This document shows positions 1-8,153 of a stretch of DNA of 64,000 nucleotides, piece by piece. The first letter of the stretch is position 1, and each line of letters begins with the position of its first letter. The notes below the pieces were generated by a model. The model saw nothing but the letters and a program-made list of their open reading frames with translations. It was not told the DNA's origin and ran no database searches. The DNA comes from JBCCOW01 sp039025855 (lineage in GTDB: Bacteria > Planctomycetota > Phycisphaerae > Phycisphaerales > Phycisphaeraceae), in contig JBCCNL010000010.1 in NCBI GenBank assembly GCA_039025855.1, forward strand, positions 1-64,000, given 5' to 3'. The position numbers were made by a program, and so were the translations under genes.

Positions 1-110
<110 letters not shown>

Positions 111-138
111 GGACCCCCGGACGGTGTCCGTGGGCTTC
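111..138 (-). repeat. Dispersed imperfect palindrome, family GAAGCCCACGG
   Basis: An imperfect inverted repeat sharing the core CCGTGGGCTTC (plus strand) with copies at 12659-12688, 25985-26011 and 27405-27431. This copy lies 23 bp beyond the stop codon of the neighbouring minus-strand gene, so in transcript sense it could act as a 3'-end hairpin. It has no U tract. Confidence 0.6.
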
Positions 139-161
139 GGGTGGAGTCCGGTGGGGTGGGG

Positions 162-1199
162 TCAGGACTGGAGGTCGAGGAGTCGGGTGGGGGACTCGGG
201 TTGGCCGGTGCGTGCAGAGAGGAGGCAGGCCTGGCAGCAGGCGAGGGCGTGGCGGTGGCGGGTCGTGTTGGGGGTGTGCTCGGCGAGGTGTTGGCGGTCT
301 AGGAGGCGTCGCCAGTGGTGGGCGAGCAGGTCGGGGAAGGGCATGGCGTGGGGGGTGTCGGGGGATTCCGGGGGGGACTGTTCGAGGAGTGAGCCGTCGG
401 GTTGGTGGAGGGTGTAGCGGGTGTCGGTGAGGTGGAGGTGGGCGTCGGGGGCGAGGGCGGTGAGTTGGCGTTGGGTGTAGGCGGCGGCGTTGGAGGCGAG
501 GAGTTGGAGGGTGGCGCCGCCGGGGAGGCGGGCGTGTGCGGAGAGGGAGCCGTTGAGGGCGCGGAGGTGGTCGGGGGGTGGTGCGGGGGCGGCGTCGGGG
601 GCGACGGCGTAAGCGTGGAGGGTCTCGGGCGGGGGGACGAGGGTGAGGGCGGCGGCGAAGGCGTCGAAGAGGCGGGCGAAGAGGGAGCCGTGCTGGGGCT
701 GGCCGAGGGAGGTGATCTGGAGGAGCCGGGGGTCTTGGAGGGCGTCGGCGGGGTCGGCGGCGGCGATGAAGCCGGGGGACTCGGTGAAGGCGGGGGCGAA
801 GGCGAAGGGGGAGTGGGCGGCGAGCGCGGGCTTGGCGGGGCCTTGGGGCTGGAGGGTTTTGTCGAGGGTGGCGAGGTCGGCGGCGGGGGGCTCGAGGGTG
901 ATGAGGGCGGTGCCCTGGCTGGCGGCGTTGGCGAGGGGGCCGGGCGGGAGGTCCTGGCTGTGGGCGAGGAGGAGGCAGGCGGCGGGGTGGTCGATGATGA
1001 GCTTGCGGAGGTCGTCGAGGAGGGGCAGGTCGAGGCGACGGGCGAGGCGGTCGAGCTCGGTGGAGGGGGGGCCGGCGAGGGCGAGTGGGCGGACGGCGGC
1101 GCCCATCAGGTCGAGGGTTTGGGCGAGGGCGGGGACGTGGGGGGCGTCGGCCCAGAGGACGGCTTCGGGGGCGGTGGGATTGGGGGCGTTGGCGGGCAC
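162..1199 (-). CDS. Divergent Gfo/Idh/MocA-like protein
   Basis: A 345-residue protein of unknown function. The N-terminus has an alternating strand/helix pattern like a Rossmann fold, but no clear GxGxxG is seen. The C-terminus (ALACCQACLLSARTGQPESP) resembles the final helix and tail of Gfo/Idh/MocA oxidoreductases. The usual EKP motif is not evident, so catalysis may be lost. The GTG start at 1199 is chosen because a -10-like TATCCT (1207-1212) lies 7 bp upstream; the open frame continues much further into low-complexity sequence that probably is not translated. The family assignment is an inference from pattern only. Confidence 0.5.
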   Translation of the reverse strand: MPANAPNPTAPEAVLWADAPHVPALAQTLDLMGAAVRPLALAGPPSTELDRLARRLDLPLLDDLRKLIIDHPAACLLLAHSQDLPPGPLANAASQGTALITLEPPAADLATLDKTLQPQGPAKPALAAHSPFAFAPAFTESPGFIAAADPADALQDPRLLQITSLGQPQHGSLFARLFDAFAAALTLVPPPETLHAYAVAPDAAPAPPPDHLRALNGSLSAHARLPGGATLQLLASNAAAYTQRQLTALAPDAHLHLTDTRYTLHQPDGSLLEQSPPESPDTPHAMPFPDLLAHHWRRLLDRQHLAEHTPNTTRHRHALACCQACLLSARTGQPESPTRLLDLQS

Positions 1200-1206
1200 T
1201 GCGGGG

Positions 1207-1212
1207 AGGATA
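1207..1212 (-). promoter_or_regulatory. -10-like box TATCCT
   Basis: It lies 7 bp upstream of the GTG start at 1199 on the minus strand and would give a leaderless or nearly leaderless mRNA. Confidence 0.35.
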
Positions 1213-1247
1213 GTTGAATGGTGGGTTTGTGGATTTGGGGTGCGCGG

Positions 1248-1273
1248 AGCCCGGGCGTGGCGACGCCCGGGCT
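1248..1273 (+). other. Perfect 11-bp hairpin upstream of rnpB
   Basis: AGCCCGGGCGT at 1248-1258 pairs perfectly with 1263-1273 across a four-base loop and is followed by TTTAGGGTTT on the plus strand. No plus-strand gene ends here, so a terminator role is unclear. It may insulate rnpB from upstream transcription. Confidence 0.5.
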
Positions 1274-1295
1274 TTAGGGTTTGTGGTGTGTGGGG

Positions 1296-1301
1296 TAGAC
1301 T
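1296..1301 (+). promoter_or_regulatory. rnpB -10 box TAGACT
   Basis: TAGACT ends 6 bp before the predicted P1 strand of RNase P RNA, the right distance for a -10 element. The -35 candidate is weak (TTTAGG, 17 bp upstream). The same hexamer recurs before several genes in this window. Confidence 0.6.
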
Positions 1302-1304
1302 TGT

Positions 1305-1738
1305 GGGGACGCTGGTGTTGCGGTCGCGCGGGGCTTGGTTCCCCGTGAGGAAAGTCCGAACACGGCAGGACACGGTGGTGGGTAACGCCCACCGGCTCGG
1401 CTGGCGACGGCCGGGCTAGAGCCAGTGCCACAGAGAACACACCGCCGATGGCCCGAGCTCGTTTGAGCGACGGCACAGGTAAGGGTGAAAAGGTGCGGTA
1501 AGAGCGCACCGGGCGTCGGGCGACCGACGCCGCTTGGTAAACCTCACCGCGTGCAAGCCCAAGCAGCCCCCGGAAGTGACACCCGGCTTAACCGCCGGTT
1601 TTGCTTCCATCGTTGGTCCGACGGTTTGGGGGCGGGTCGGGTGCTGGAGCGTGTCGGCAACGGCGCGCCGAGAGGAATGGCCGCCCCGTGGTGTGCAAAC
1701 GCTGCAGGAACAGGATTCGGCTTACGGCCGGCGTCAAC
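1305..1738 (+). ncRNA. rnpB: RNase P RNA, bacterial class A
   Basis: This is the catalytic RNA of ribonuclease P, which removes 5' leaders from pre-tRNAs. The conserved 5' core GAGGAAAGTCCG starts at 1347. It is followed by the P4-proximal region, the AGUGCCACAGAGAACA-type box near 1422-1440, the GGUAAGGGUGAAAAGGUGCGGUAAGAG-like region near 1480, and the 3' core GAGGAATGGCCG near 1672 with ACAGGATTCGGCTTA near 1710-1724. P1 is formed by GACGCTGG (1308-1315) with GCCGGCGTC (1727-1735). The length of about 430 nt is within the bacterial range. The ends are set by P1 pairing and are accurate to a few bases. Confidence 0.95.
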
Positions 1739-1745
1739 TGAAGAT

Positions 1746-1785
1746 CACCACACGCCCCGGGCAAGTGTCCGGGGCGTGGGTGTTT
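1746..1785 (+). terminator. rnpB terminator hairpin
   Basis: CACGCCCCGG (1751-1760) pairs with CCGGGGCGTG (1769-1778), flanked by further pairing of CACCA with TGGGTG, and is followed by GTGTTTTGG. It lies immediately after the rnpB 3' end. Confidence 0.75.
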
Positions 1786-1834
1786 TGGGGTTGAGTGGAG
1801 GTGCGCGTCGTAAGCGACGGCGCTACGAGGCGGA

Positions 1835-4030
1835 TCAGTCGGCTTGGATGGATTGGACGGACTGGCTGGTGGGCAGGGCCAGGGCGCCGTGGGCACGGGA
1901 GGCGGCGAGGGCGGTGTCGCCGTCGGCGGTAGTGACCAGTTCGGTGAGCGATTGGGCTTGGGCGGGGGTGAGGCGGCTGCCGAAGTTGCGGGCGGAGTCG
2001 GCGAGGCTGTTGAGCAGGGCGACCTGGAGGTCGCCGAAGCCGTTGGCGGCGCTGGTGAGCAGGGCCTGTTGGGCGGCGTCGGAGTCGAGGTGGGCCAGGA
2101 CGTTGGCGGCGGCGACGGCGACGGGCTGCCGGGTGTCGCCGAGGGCTTCGATGAGGACGGGCTCGATGACGGCGGGGTTGTAGACGGGTGAATCGAGGAC
2201 GACGCGGTCGAGGAGGTCGAGGGCTTCGAGGGCCATGGCCTCGGCTTCGTCGGCGGGGATCTCGTCGCCGGCGTAGTCGGCGATGGCCTGATCGACGGCG
2301 GCACCGAGGGCGTCGGCGTCATCGGCGGCGGCTTCGGACGCGGTGAGCCGAGGGACGTCGGCGAAGGCGCGGTTGAGACGTACGGCGTCGCCGGCGCTGA
2401 CGAGGGCGAGGACGGGCGTCGCGGCGAGGCGGGCGTTGGTGCCGGTCTGGTTGAGGACGGCCCGGGTGGTGTCGAAGGTGCCGGGGACGACGAGGAGGTC
2501 GATCGCGGGGACGGAGGTCAGGGCGACGACGGCTTCATCGATCGAGGCGGCGTTGATGACGGTGTATTGCTTGCCTTCGAGGACGCTGCGGAGGGGGCCG
2601 GCGGCTTCCTGGTCGGCGAGGACGAAGGCGTATTTCTGGGCGGACTGGCGGACGGTCCGGCCAAGGATGGGCACGATCTGGAAGGAGCCGGGGAAGGCTT
2701 CGGTCGGGTTGGTATCGGCGAGGACGAGTGCGGCGGATCGGCGGACGCGTCGGTCGGGGTAGGCCAGGGCCTGGAGCAGGGGCTGGCGGTTGCGGTCGAG
2801 GTTGAGGAGGGTTTCGGTGCCGGCGGTTTGCGAGAGGGCCTCGATGGCGGCGAAGGCGAGGGCGGGGTCGTCTTCGTCGAGGGCACGGGCGAGGACGGTG
2901 TGCAGGACGCCGGGCCCGGCGAGCATGGCATAGAAGGCGGCGGGCTTGGCGGTGTAGGAGGGGTCGCTACTGCCTTGGGGCAGGCGGATCTCGCGGCGGA
3001 GGTTGGCGGCGGTGTAGAGGGACAGCGCGGCGGTGAGGTCGGGGTCGAGGTCGAGGGCAGTGCGGGTGGACTGCATGGCCCGGACGTCGGGGTAGATGGG
3101 CAGGGGGACGGCGAGGGCGGAGAGGGTGCGGTCCTGGAAGCGCCAGAGGGTGCCCTGGCCACGGGTGGACACGGTGTTGAGCAGGATTTCGCCTTCGGTG
3201 CCGGCGTCGTAGCTGGACTGGGCGAAGAAGAGGTAGAGGTCGGCGGCGGAGGCGTTGGCCGGGGCGTCGCTGCGGGCGGCGAGGGAGCTGAAGACCGAGC
3301 GGGCGATGGCGGCGGTGCCATTGGGGAGGTCGCTGTCGAGGACCTGTTGGATGGCGGGCATGGCGAGGGGGTCGCCGATGTCATCGAGGACGCCGAGGAC
3401 GGTGACGAGGGTCGGGCCGTCGAGATTGGGCAGGGCGATCGCGAGCGGGTAGACCAGGGGTCGGCCGACGGCGACCATGGCGTCGACGGCGAAGGGCTGG
3501 AGCCGGCGTTCTTCGGGTCGGCTGGACGAGAGGATTTCAAGGAAGGCGGGTGCGGTGAACTGGCCGGCCTCGCGGAGGCGGGCGGTGGCGTTGGCACGGG
3601 TGCGGGCATCGACGGTGAGCTGACGGATGTCGGCCCGGATGCGGGCGGGCTCCTGGGCACGCGCGAGGCGGGCTTCCTGGAGTTTGGAGCGGAGCGTGCC
3701 GCCGACGGTTTCGAGGCCTTCCATCCCGCTGGTCATGTTGAGGATCTGGTCGGCGACGTCGGCGTGGCGGGAGTTCTCGACCGCGAAGAGCAGGTCGTCG
3801 CCGGCGACGTTGTCGGTGACCAGGACATCGGCGGCCTTCTTGGCCTCGTCGGGCTTGGCGACACGGACGTAATGGGCGAAGTTGGCCCAGAGGGTCTGGG
3901 CGGTCTTCTGGGCGGGGTTGGGCTCGTCGGCCTGAACGGCCTGGGCGGCGGCGTGCGGGGCGCTGAGAAGAGCGAAACAGGCGGTCAGGGCGAACACAAA
4001 CAAGCCCTTGGGGATGACACATCGCGGCAT
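1835..4030 (-). CDS. Exported HEAT-repeat protein with receiver-like insert
   Basis: 731 residues. Residues 1-30 form a Sec signal peptide (basic start, hydrophobic core, AHAAAQA cleavage region), so the protein is exported. Most of the chain is helical with HEAT-like repeats, for example near residues 180-250, 380-450 and 620-690 with repeated ALxDxRxxVxxxAxxxLA patterns. Around residues 470-580 an alternating strand/helix segment (KYAFVLADQE, then AIDLLVVPGTF) resembles a response-regulator receiver domain, but the position expected for the phospho-acceptor Asp is not Asp. It is transcribed alone, convergent with rnpB and divergent from the GH10-like gene. Function unknown; a scaffold or binding role is likely. 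Confidence 0.8.
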   Translation of the reverse strand: MPRCVIPKGLFVFALTACFALLSAPHAAAQAVQADEPNPAQKTAQTLWANFAHYVRVAKPDEAKKAADVLVTDNVAGDDLLFAVENSRHADVADQILNMTSGMEGLETVGGTLRSKLQEARLARAQEPARIRADIRQLTVDARTRANATARLREAGQFTAPAFLEILSSSRPEERRLQPFAVDAMVAVGRPLVYPLAIALPNLDGPTLVTVLGVLDDIGDPLAMPAIQQVLDSDLPNGTAAIARSVFSSLAARSDAPANASAADLYLFFAQSSYDAGTEGEILLNTVSTRGQGTLWRFQDRTLSALAVPLPIYPDVRAMQSTRTALDLDPDLTAALSLYTAANLRREIRLPQGSSDPSYTAKPAAFYAMLAGPGVLHTVLARALDEDDPALAFAAIEALSQTAGTETLLNLDRNRQPLLQALAYPDRRVRRSAALVLADTNPTEAFPGSFQIVPILGRTVRQSAQKYAFVLADQEAAGPLRSVLEGKQYTVINAASIDEAVVALTSVPAIDLLVVPGTFDTTRAVLNQTGTNARLAATPVLALVSAGDAVRLNRAFADVPRLTASEAAADDADALGAAVDQAIADYAGDEIPADEAEAMALEALDLLDRVVLDSPVYNPAVIEPVLIEALGDTRQPVAVAAANVLAHLDSDAAQQALLTSAANGFGDLQVALLNSLADSARNFGSRLTPAQAQSLTELVTTADGDTALAASRAHGALALPTSQSVQSIQAD

Positions 4031-4232
4031 GGAGGAGGCTCCGGGGATTGGCGGGGAGGAGAGGTGGGAAGCCCTTAAGGTAAATCTGCGTCGTTAAAGC
4101 GTCAAGGAATCACACGCGTGGGTCGCGTGCGGCGGCGATTGGGGTGGGTTATCGGTCAGCGCGACGGACAGTGTGTTGGGGTGTTCCGGGGGCGCTGCGG
4201 GGGTGATTCAGACGCTGGCCGGGGGCATCCTC

Positions 4233-4238
4233 TAAGAT
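4233..4238 (+). promoter_or_regulatory. -10-like box TAAGAT
   Basis: It ends 13 bp before the ATG at 4252 and would give a leader of only about 7 nt, with no Shine-Dalgarno sequence present. Confidence 0.4.
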
Positions 4239-4251
4239 CGGACCAGTTCAG

Positions 4252-5853
4252 ATGCTGCGCTTCTACGTCTTCGATCACGACGGTTTGCCGGCTAGCGCCT
4301 GGCCGCTGCGGAACGCCTACATCGTTGGGGCCGACGGCAACGCGATGCGGTGCGAGATCGCGTTCCGGAACGGCATCCTCGATGTGCACAAGCGGGACGC
4401 GGGTGCGGCGGCGTTGGCGTTGCAGCACCCGGCGGGCGATCTTGGCGAGCTGACGCTGCAGACGTGTTTGCTGCCCGACCGCGAGGAGCCGTACATCCTG
4501 GCGTTGGAGTTGGCGCGGCACCGGCTGATGACGTTGTACGCCAAGCTCGAGGACTGGCAGCTCTTTGAGTTGCCCGAGGATCACCCGGTCACGAAGCGGA
4601 GCGAGACCGCCCGGAAGAAATTCATCGAGGCGTTGTGTCTGGCGGGGGAGTCCCCGGAGCAGGCGTCGCGGCTGGCGGGCGAGTCGTTGCACACGGCGCT
4701 GGACGGCAGCGAGGAACTGGCGCTGGCCCACTCGGAGATGTTGCTGAACCGTCGGATTGCGCTGGGGGCGCTGCCGAAGTCGCCGCTGGGGTGTGGCGCG
4801 GCGCTCGAGCTGCGGGACGAGCGGGTGCGTGCGGGGCTTCGGTCGCAGTTTGATTTTGTGCAGGTGCCGATGCCGTGGAAGGCGCTGTGCCCGGAGGAGG
4901 GGAACTATCAGTGGGGGCTGATGGACGATTGGGCGGAGTGGTCGGCGGCACAGCGGGTGCCGTTGGTCGCCGGGCCGTTGATCGCGTTCGAGCCGGGCGA
5001 GCTGCCGGACTGGTTGTACATCTGGGAGCACGACTACGACACGGTGCGGGACATGATCTACGAGCACGTCGAGCGCGTGGTCGAGCGGTACAAGAACACG
5101 GTGACCGCGTGGAACGTGGTGTCGGGGCTGCACGTGAACAAGCACTTCACGTTCAACTTCGAGCAGCTGATGGACCTGACGCGGATGTGCACGATGCTAG
5201 TCAAAAAGGCGCAGCCGGCATGCAAGGCGATCGTCGAGCTGCGGCAGCCGTTCGGGGAGTACTACGGCGAGAACCAGCGGTCGATCCCGCCGTTGATGTA
5301 TGCGGACTTGTTGGTGCAGTCGTCGATCGGGTTCGATGCGCTGTCGATCCGCTACCCGATGGGGCAGGCGATGCCGGGGCAGCACACGCGAGACCTGATG
5401 CAGCTCTCGAACATGCTGGACCAGTTCTCGCACTTCGGGAAGCCGGTGCATGTGACGCTGGGCGTGCCGAGCGAGCCGGTGACGCCGATGATGATCGCGC
5501 GGGCGGAGTCGAACGACCCGGTCGATGCGGAGGCGGGGTACTGGCGTCGGCCGTGGTCGGGGGTGGTGCAGAGCCATTGGCTGGAGGCGGCGTTGCAGAT
5601 CGCGGTGAGCAAGCCGTACATCGATGCGGTGGCGTGGCACGATTTGGTGGACCACCCGCATATCGAGCTGCCGTTGTCGGGGCTGGTGGGTGAGGACCTG
5701 CAGGCGCGGCCGGCTTGGCGTCGGCTGGTGGGTTTTCGGCGTCACCTCTTGGGGCAGTCGGGAGAGGGTGGCGGCGAGGCCGGTGGTGGGGCGGGTGGTG
5801 GGGCGGGTGTTGCGGGGGCTGGGGGTGCCGGCGGCGTGGGGGCGGGATCATGA
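4252..5853 (+). CDS. GH10-like protein lacking catalytic glutamates
   Basis: 533 residues without a signal peptide. Residues about 185-500 follow the TIM-barrel pattern of glycoside hydrolase family 10 (endo-1,4-beta-xylanase): FDFVQVPMPWKAL, YQWGLMDDWAEW, then WNVVSG (287-292) and VHVTLGV (399-405). In GH10 these last two motifs are normally W-D-V-V-N-E (acid/base) and T-E-x-D (nucleophile). Here the glutamates are replaced, with G292 and L403 at the expected places. Residues 1-180 are an extra N-terminal domain, and 510-533 are a Gly/Ala tail. The next gene overlaps by ATGA, so the two are translationally coupled. It is probably not a xylanase and may be a carbohydrate-binding or regulatory pseudo-enzyme; a changed active site cannot be excluded. 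Confidence 0.75.
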   Translation: MLRFYVFDHDGLPASAWPLRNAYIVGADGNAMRCEIAFRNGILDVHKRDAGAAALALQHPAGDLGELTLQTCLLPDREEPYILALELARHRLMTLYAKLEDWQLFELPEDHPVTKRSETARKKFIEALCLAGESPEQASRLAGESLHTALDGSEELALAHSEMLLNRRIALGALPKSPLGCGAALELRDERVRAGLRSQFDFVQVPMPWKALCPEEGNYQWGLMDDWAEWSAAQRVPLVAGPLIAFEPGELPDWLYIWEHDYDTVRDMIYEHVERVVERYKNTVTAWNVVSGLHVNKHFTFNFEQLMDLTRMCTMLVKKAQPACKAIVELRQPFGEYYGENQRSIPPLMYADLLVQSSIGFDALSIRYPMGQAMPGQHTRDLMQLSNMLDQFSHFGKPVHVTLGVPSEPVTPMMIARAESNDPVDAEAGYWRRPWSGVVQSHWLEAALQIAVSKPYIDAVAWHDLVDHPHIELPLSGLVGEDLQARPAWRRLVGFRRHLLGQSGEGGGEAGGGAGGGAGVAGAGGAGGVGAGS

Positions 5854-6173
5854 AGGGCCGGCACCCGGGATGGGCGGCGGTGTTGGCGGGGTTGCTGTTG
5901 ACGGTGTTTGGCGGGCTCGCGTGGATGCTGATGCAGCGGGGGGTGGACGCGTCAGCGGTGCAGGCCCGGACGAGCGGGTACCGGGTCCCGGTCAATTCGG
6001 CGACGCGGGGTCAGCTGCGGGCGCTGCCGGGGATCGGGCGGGTCAATGCGGGGTACGTGGTGACGCACCGCGATCGGCACGGCCCGTTCATCGATGCCCA
6101 GTCGCTGACGGCGGTGCGGATGATCGGAGAGAAGACCGCCGCGGCGATCGAGCCTTGGGTCGTGTTCGATTGA
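5850..6173 (+). CDS. ComEA-like helix-hairpin-helix membrane protein
   Basis: 107 residues. One N-terminal membrane segment (residues 8-28) is followed by a ComEA-type double helix-hairpin-helix: VPVNSATRGQLRALPGIGRV and then a second hairpin around LTAVRMIGEKTAAAIEPWV. ComEA proteins bind incoming DNA during natural transformation, but single-domain relatives are also common in bacteria with no known competence. The start at 5850 overlaps the upstream stop (ATGA), supporting a two-gene operon with the GH10-like gene. No other competence gene is visible in the window, so the role is uncertain. Confidence 0.75.
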   Translation: MKGRHPGWAAVLAGLLLTVFGGLAWMLMQRGVDASAVQARTSGYRVPVNSATRGQLRALPGIGRVNAGYVVTHRDRHGPFIDAQSLTAVRMIGEKTAAAIEPWVVFD

Positions 6174-6187
6174 TGAACGGAGCGGCG

Positions 6188-7072
6188 TCAGGCCTGGCCG
6201 GCGGCGGGCTTTTTGGGGTCACCGGGGTCGGTCTCGTCCGAAGGAGTATCGGGCCCGTCGGCGAGCTCGATCGGCGAGAGGTCTTCGGCATCGGAGGGGT
6301 AGGACTCGAGCGGGTGCGGTGCCGCGGGCGGTGGCTCGGTCGGTGGCGGTTGACGCAGGTCGGCGGGATCGAGCGCGGGTGTCGGCTCGGTGTTGGCGGG
6401 CGGCGCGGGTGCGGGGCTTGAAGCGGGCGGCGCCGCGTCGAGCCCGGTGAGCCGGTTGAACTGACGCCAGAGCCCCGCCCACAGCACGCCCAGCCCGCCC
6501 CACGCGAGCAGCGCCCCGCCTACCGCGTCGAACCAGCCCATCGCCCGGAAGTGCGTTAGGCCCATCACGAACACCACCGCAACCCCCGACCCCGCGAGCA
6601 CCAGCGGGAACGCCGTGATCCCCTTCGCGCGGGTCGACTCGAAGTAGCCCTTGTCCTTGATGACAAAAACCGCCAACGCGATGGCCATCAGCATCGGGAG
6701 CAGGCTCAGCCAGAACGCCCAGTCGGTGTGCTCCAGCGGCACACTGCTGAACAGGCCTTTGACCAATCGGACCAACGCGACGACCGCCCCGAGCAGCGCG
6801 GCCCAGGTCCCGAGGCTGGACGCGAGGATCGCCATCCGGCTCGGGCGGTTGTGCTGGTCGTCCGACTCGCCGAACGCCAGCTCCGCCCACGCCGCCGCGA
6901 TCCCGGCGGTCACCGCCATCCCGATGGTCATCGCCGCCCCCATCGTGAGCAGCCCCGTCCACTCCCATAGCCCCCAATAGATCAGCGTCACCGCGCCGCT
7001 GCCCGCCGTCGCCATCATCGCCAAACGCCGGGCCTCCCCCGCCGGCGTGCCCGCTATCGAGGTGTCGTTCAT
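6188..7072 (-). CDS. Six-TM membrane protein, possibly CDF-like
   Basis: 294 residues with six hydrophobic segments at roughly 21-40, 42-62, 80-103, 115-135, 148-168 and 175-197, then an 80-residue Pro/Asp/Glu-rich cytoplasmic tail. The six-helix layout and the ES motif between helices 4 and 5 recall cation diffusion facilitators, but the metal-binding H/DxxxD pairs are not evident, so transport of metal is not supported. The ATG at 7072 is selected because TATAGT lies 6 bp upstream. It is convergent with the comEA-like gene. Function not recognised. Confidence 0.65.
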   Translation of the reverse strand: MNDTSIAGTPAGEARRLAMMATAGSGAVTLIYWGLWEWTGLLTMGAAMTIGMAVTAGIAAAWAELAFGESDDQHNRPSRMAILASSLGTWAALLGAVVALVRLVKGLFSSVPLEHTDWAFWLSLLPMLMAIALAVFVIKDKGYFESTRAKGITAFPLVLAGSGVAVVFVMGLTHFRAMGWFDAVGGALLAWGGLGVLWAGLWRQFNRLTGLDAAPPASSPAPAPPANTEPTPALDPADLRQPPPTEPPPAAPHPLESYPSDAEDLSPIELADGPDTPSDETDPGDPKKPAAGQA

Positions 7073-7078
7073 CCCCGC

Positions 7079-7084
7079 ACTATA
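7079..7084 (-). promoter_or_regulatory. -10 box TATAGT, 6 bp from ATG
   Basis: The gap to the start codon is GCGGGG. This predicts a leaderless transcript for the membrane protein gene ending at 6188. Confidence 0.5.
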
Positions 7085-7127
7085 CGGAAACGCGCCGCCC
7101 ACCCCACCCCACCCCGACCCGAGCGCA

Positions 7128-8141
7128 TCAAAACACCGGGTGGTCCAGGTCCAGCTCGCGCCCCGTCAGCATCCGGTACGCCTCCAGATACCGCGCCGAG
7201 GTCTGTGCCAACACCTCCCCCGGCAGCAGCGGCCCGGGCGGCGTCTTGTCCCACTCCCCGCGATCCGTCAGCCCTTGCAGGTAGTCCCGCACGAACTGCT
7301 TGTCGAAGCTCTCCTGCGACCGACCGGGCGCATACCGATCGGCAGGCCAATACCGCGAGCTGTCCGGCGTCAACACCTCATCAATCAGGATCGGCCGGCC
7401 CTCCACCCCACCCACCACCTCGCCTTCGTCATCCATCGGCAACCCGAACTCGAACTTCGTGTCCGCCAGGATCAAGCCCTTCGGTAGCGCGGTTTCGCGT
7501 GCCATCCGATACACGTCAAGCGTCAACTCCCGCAGCGTCTCCATGAGCTCCGTGCCCACCACATCGCAGGCCTGTTCAAACGAGATGTTCTCGTCGTGCC
7601 CCGACTCCGCCTTTGTCGCCGGGGTGAAGATCGGCTCCGGCAATTCCGACGACTCCTGCAATCCCTTGGGCAATTCGATCCCGCACACCGTCCCGCTTTC
7701 CCGGTATTCCTTCCACCCGCTCCCCGCCAGATACCCGCGTGCAACACATTCGATCGGCACCACCCGCGTCGGCTTCCCGAGCGTGACCCGGCCGCGGACG
7801 GTCGCCCGCTGCGCGTCGCTCAGACCCGCAATGTCGCCCGCATCAAAACTCAGGACGTGCGTGTCCAGCCGGTCCCCGAAGTGCTCCCGGATCAGCCCGA
7901 ACCAGTACGCCGACGTCGCCGTCAATACGACGCCTTTGCCCGCTGGCGCGTTGGGCATCACCACATCAAACGCCGAGAGCCGGTCCGTCGCGATCAGCGC
8001 TAACGCCTCCCGGCCGTCGGTGGTCCGGCAGCGATACAGGTCACGCACCTTGCCGCTGCGTTTGCCGGGCAGGGGCAGGTCCGTACGCATCAACGCGGGC
8101 AACGCGTTGTCGGGCGAGGGCTTCTTCGGCGGGGTGGGCAT
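7128..8141 (-). CDS. purC: Phosphoribosylaminoimidazole-succinocarboxamide synthase
   Basis: 337 residues. SAICAR synthetase joins CAIR and aspartate with ATP in de novo purine synthesis (cytoplasm). Visible family motifs are GKVRDLYR near residue 30, ATDRLSAFDVVMP near 55, GYLAGSGWKEY near 135, then TPATKAESGHDENI, ILADTKFEFG and DEVLTPDSSRYWP with DKQFVRDYL near the C-terminus. Its length fits the longer (yeast ADE1-like) branch rather than the ~240-residue enterobacterial form. TAAGCT lies 6 bp before ATG and sits in the 3' end of the upstream gene, so purC probably has its own promoter inside the preceding operon's end. Confidence 0.95.
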   Translation of the reverse strand: MPTPPKKPSPDNALPALMRTDLPLPGKRSGKVRDLYRCRTTDGREALALIATDRLSAFDVVMPNAPAGKGVVLTATSAYWFGLIREHFGDRLDTHVLSFDAGDIAGLSDAQRATVRGRVTLGKPTRVVPIECVARGYLAGSGWKEYRESGTVCGIELPKGLQESSELPEPIFTPATKAESGHDENISFEQACDVVGTELMETLRELTLDVYRMARETALPKGLILADTKFEFGLPMDDEGEVVGGVEGRPILIDEVLTPDSSRYWPADRYAPGRSQESFDKQFVRDYLQGLTDRGEWDKTPPGPLLPGEVLAQTSARYLEAYRMLTGRELDLDHPVF

Positions 8142-8147
8142 ACCGGC

Positions 8148-8153
8148 AGCTTA
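8148..8153 (-). promoter_or_regulatory. purC -10 box TAAGCT, 6 bp from ATG
   Basis: It is separated from the purC ATG by GCCGGT and lies across the stop-codon region of the upstream gene. Confidence 0.45.

Noticed and set aside
402..1217. Long plus-strand open frame opposite the Gfo/Idh-like gene, extremely Gly/Glu/Val-rich
   Set aside because: Its composition is the mirror of a GC3-rich gene on the other strand; no domain pattern or start signal.
2567..4078. 503-codon plus-strand frame rich in Gly, Glu and Val
   Set aside because: Antisense shadow of the HEAT-repeat gene, whose signal peptide and repeats show it is the real one.
5850..6173. ComEA-like gene as evidence for a competence locus
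   Set aside because: No ComEC, ComF or pilus competence gene nearby; the HhH domain alone does not show DNA uptake.
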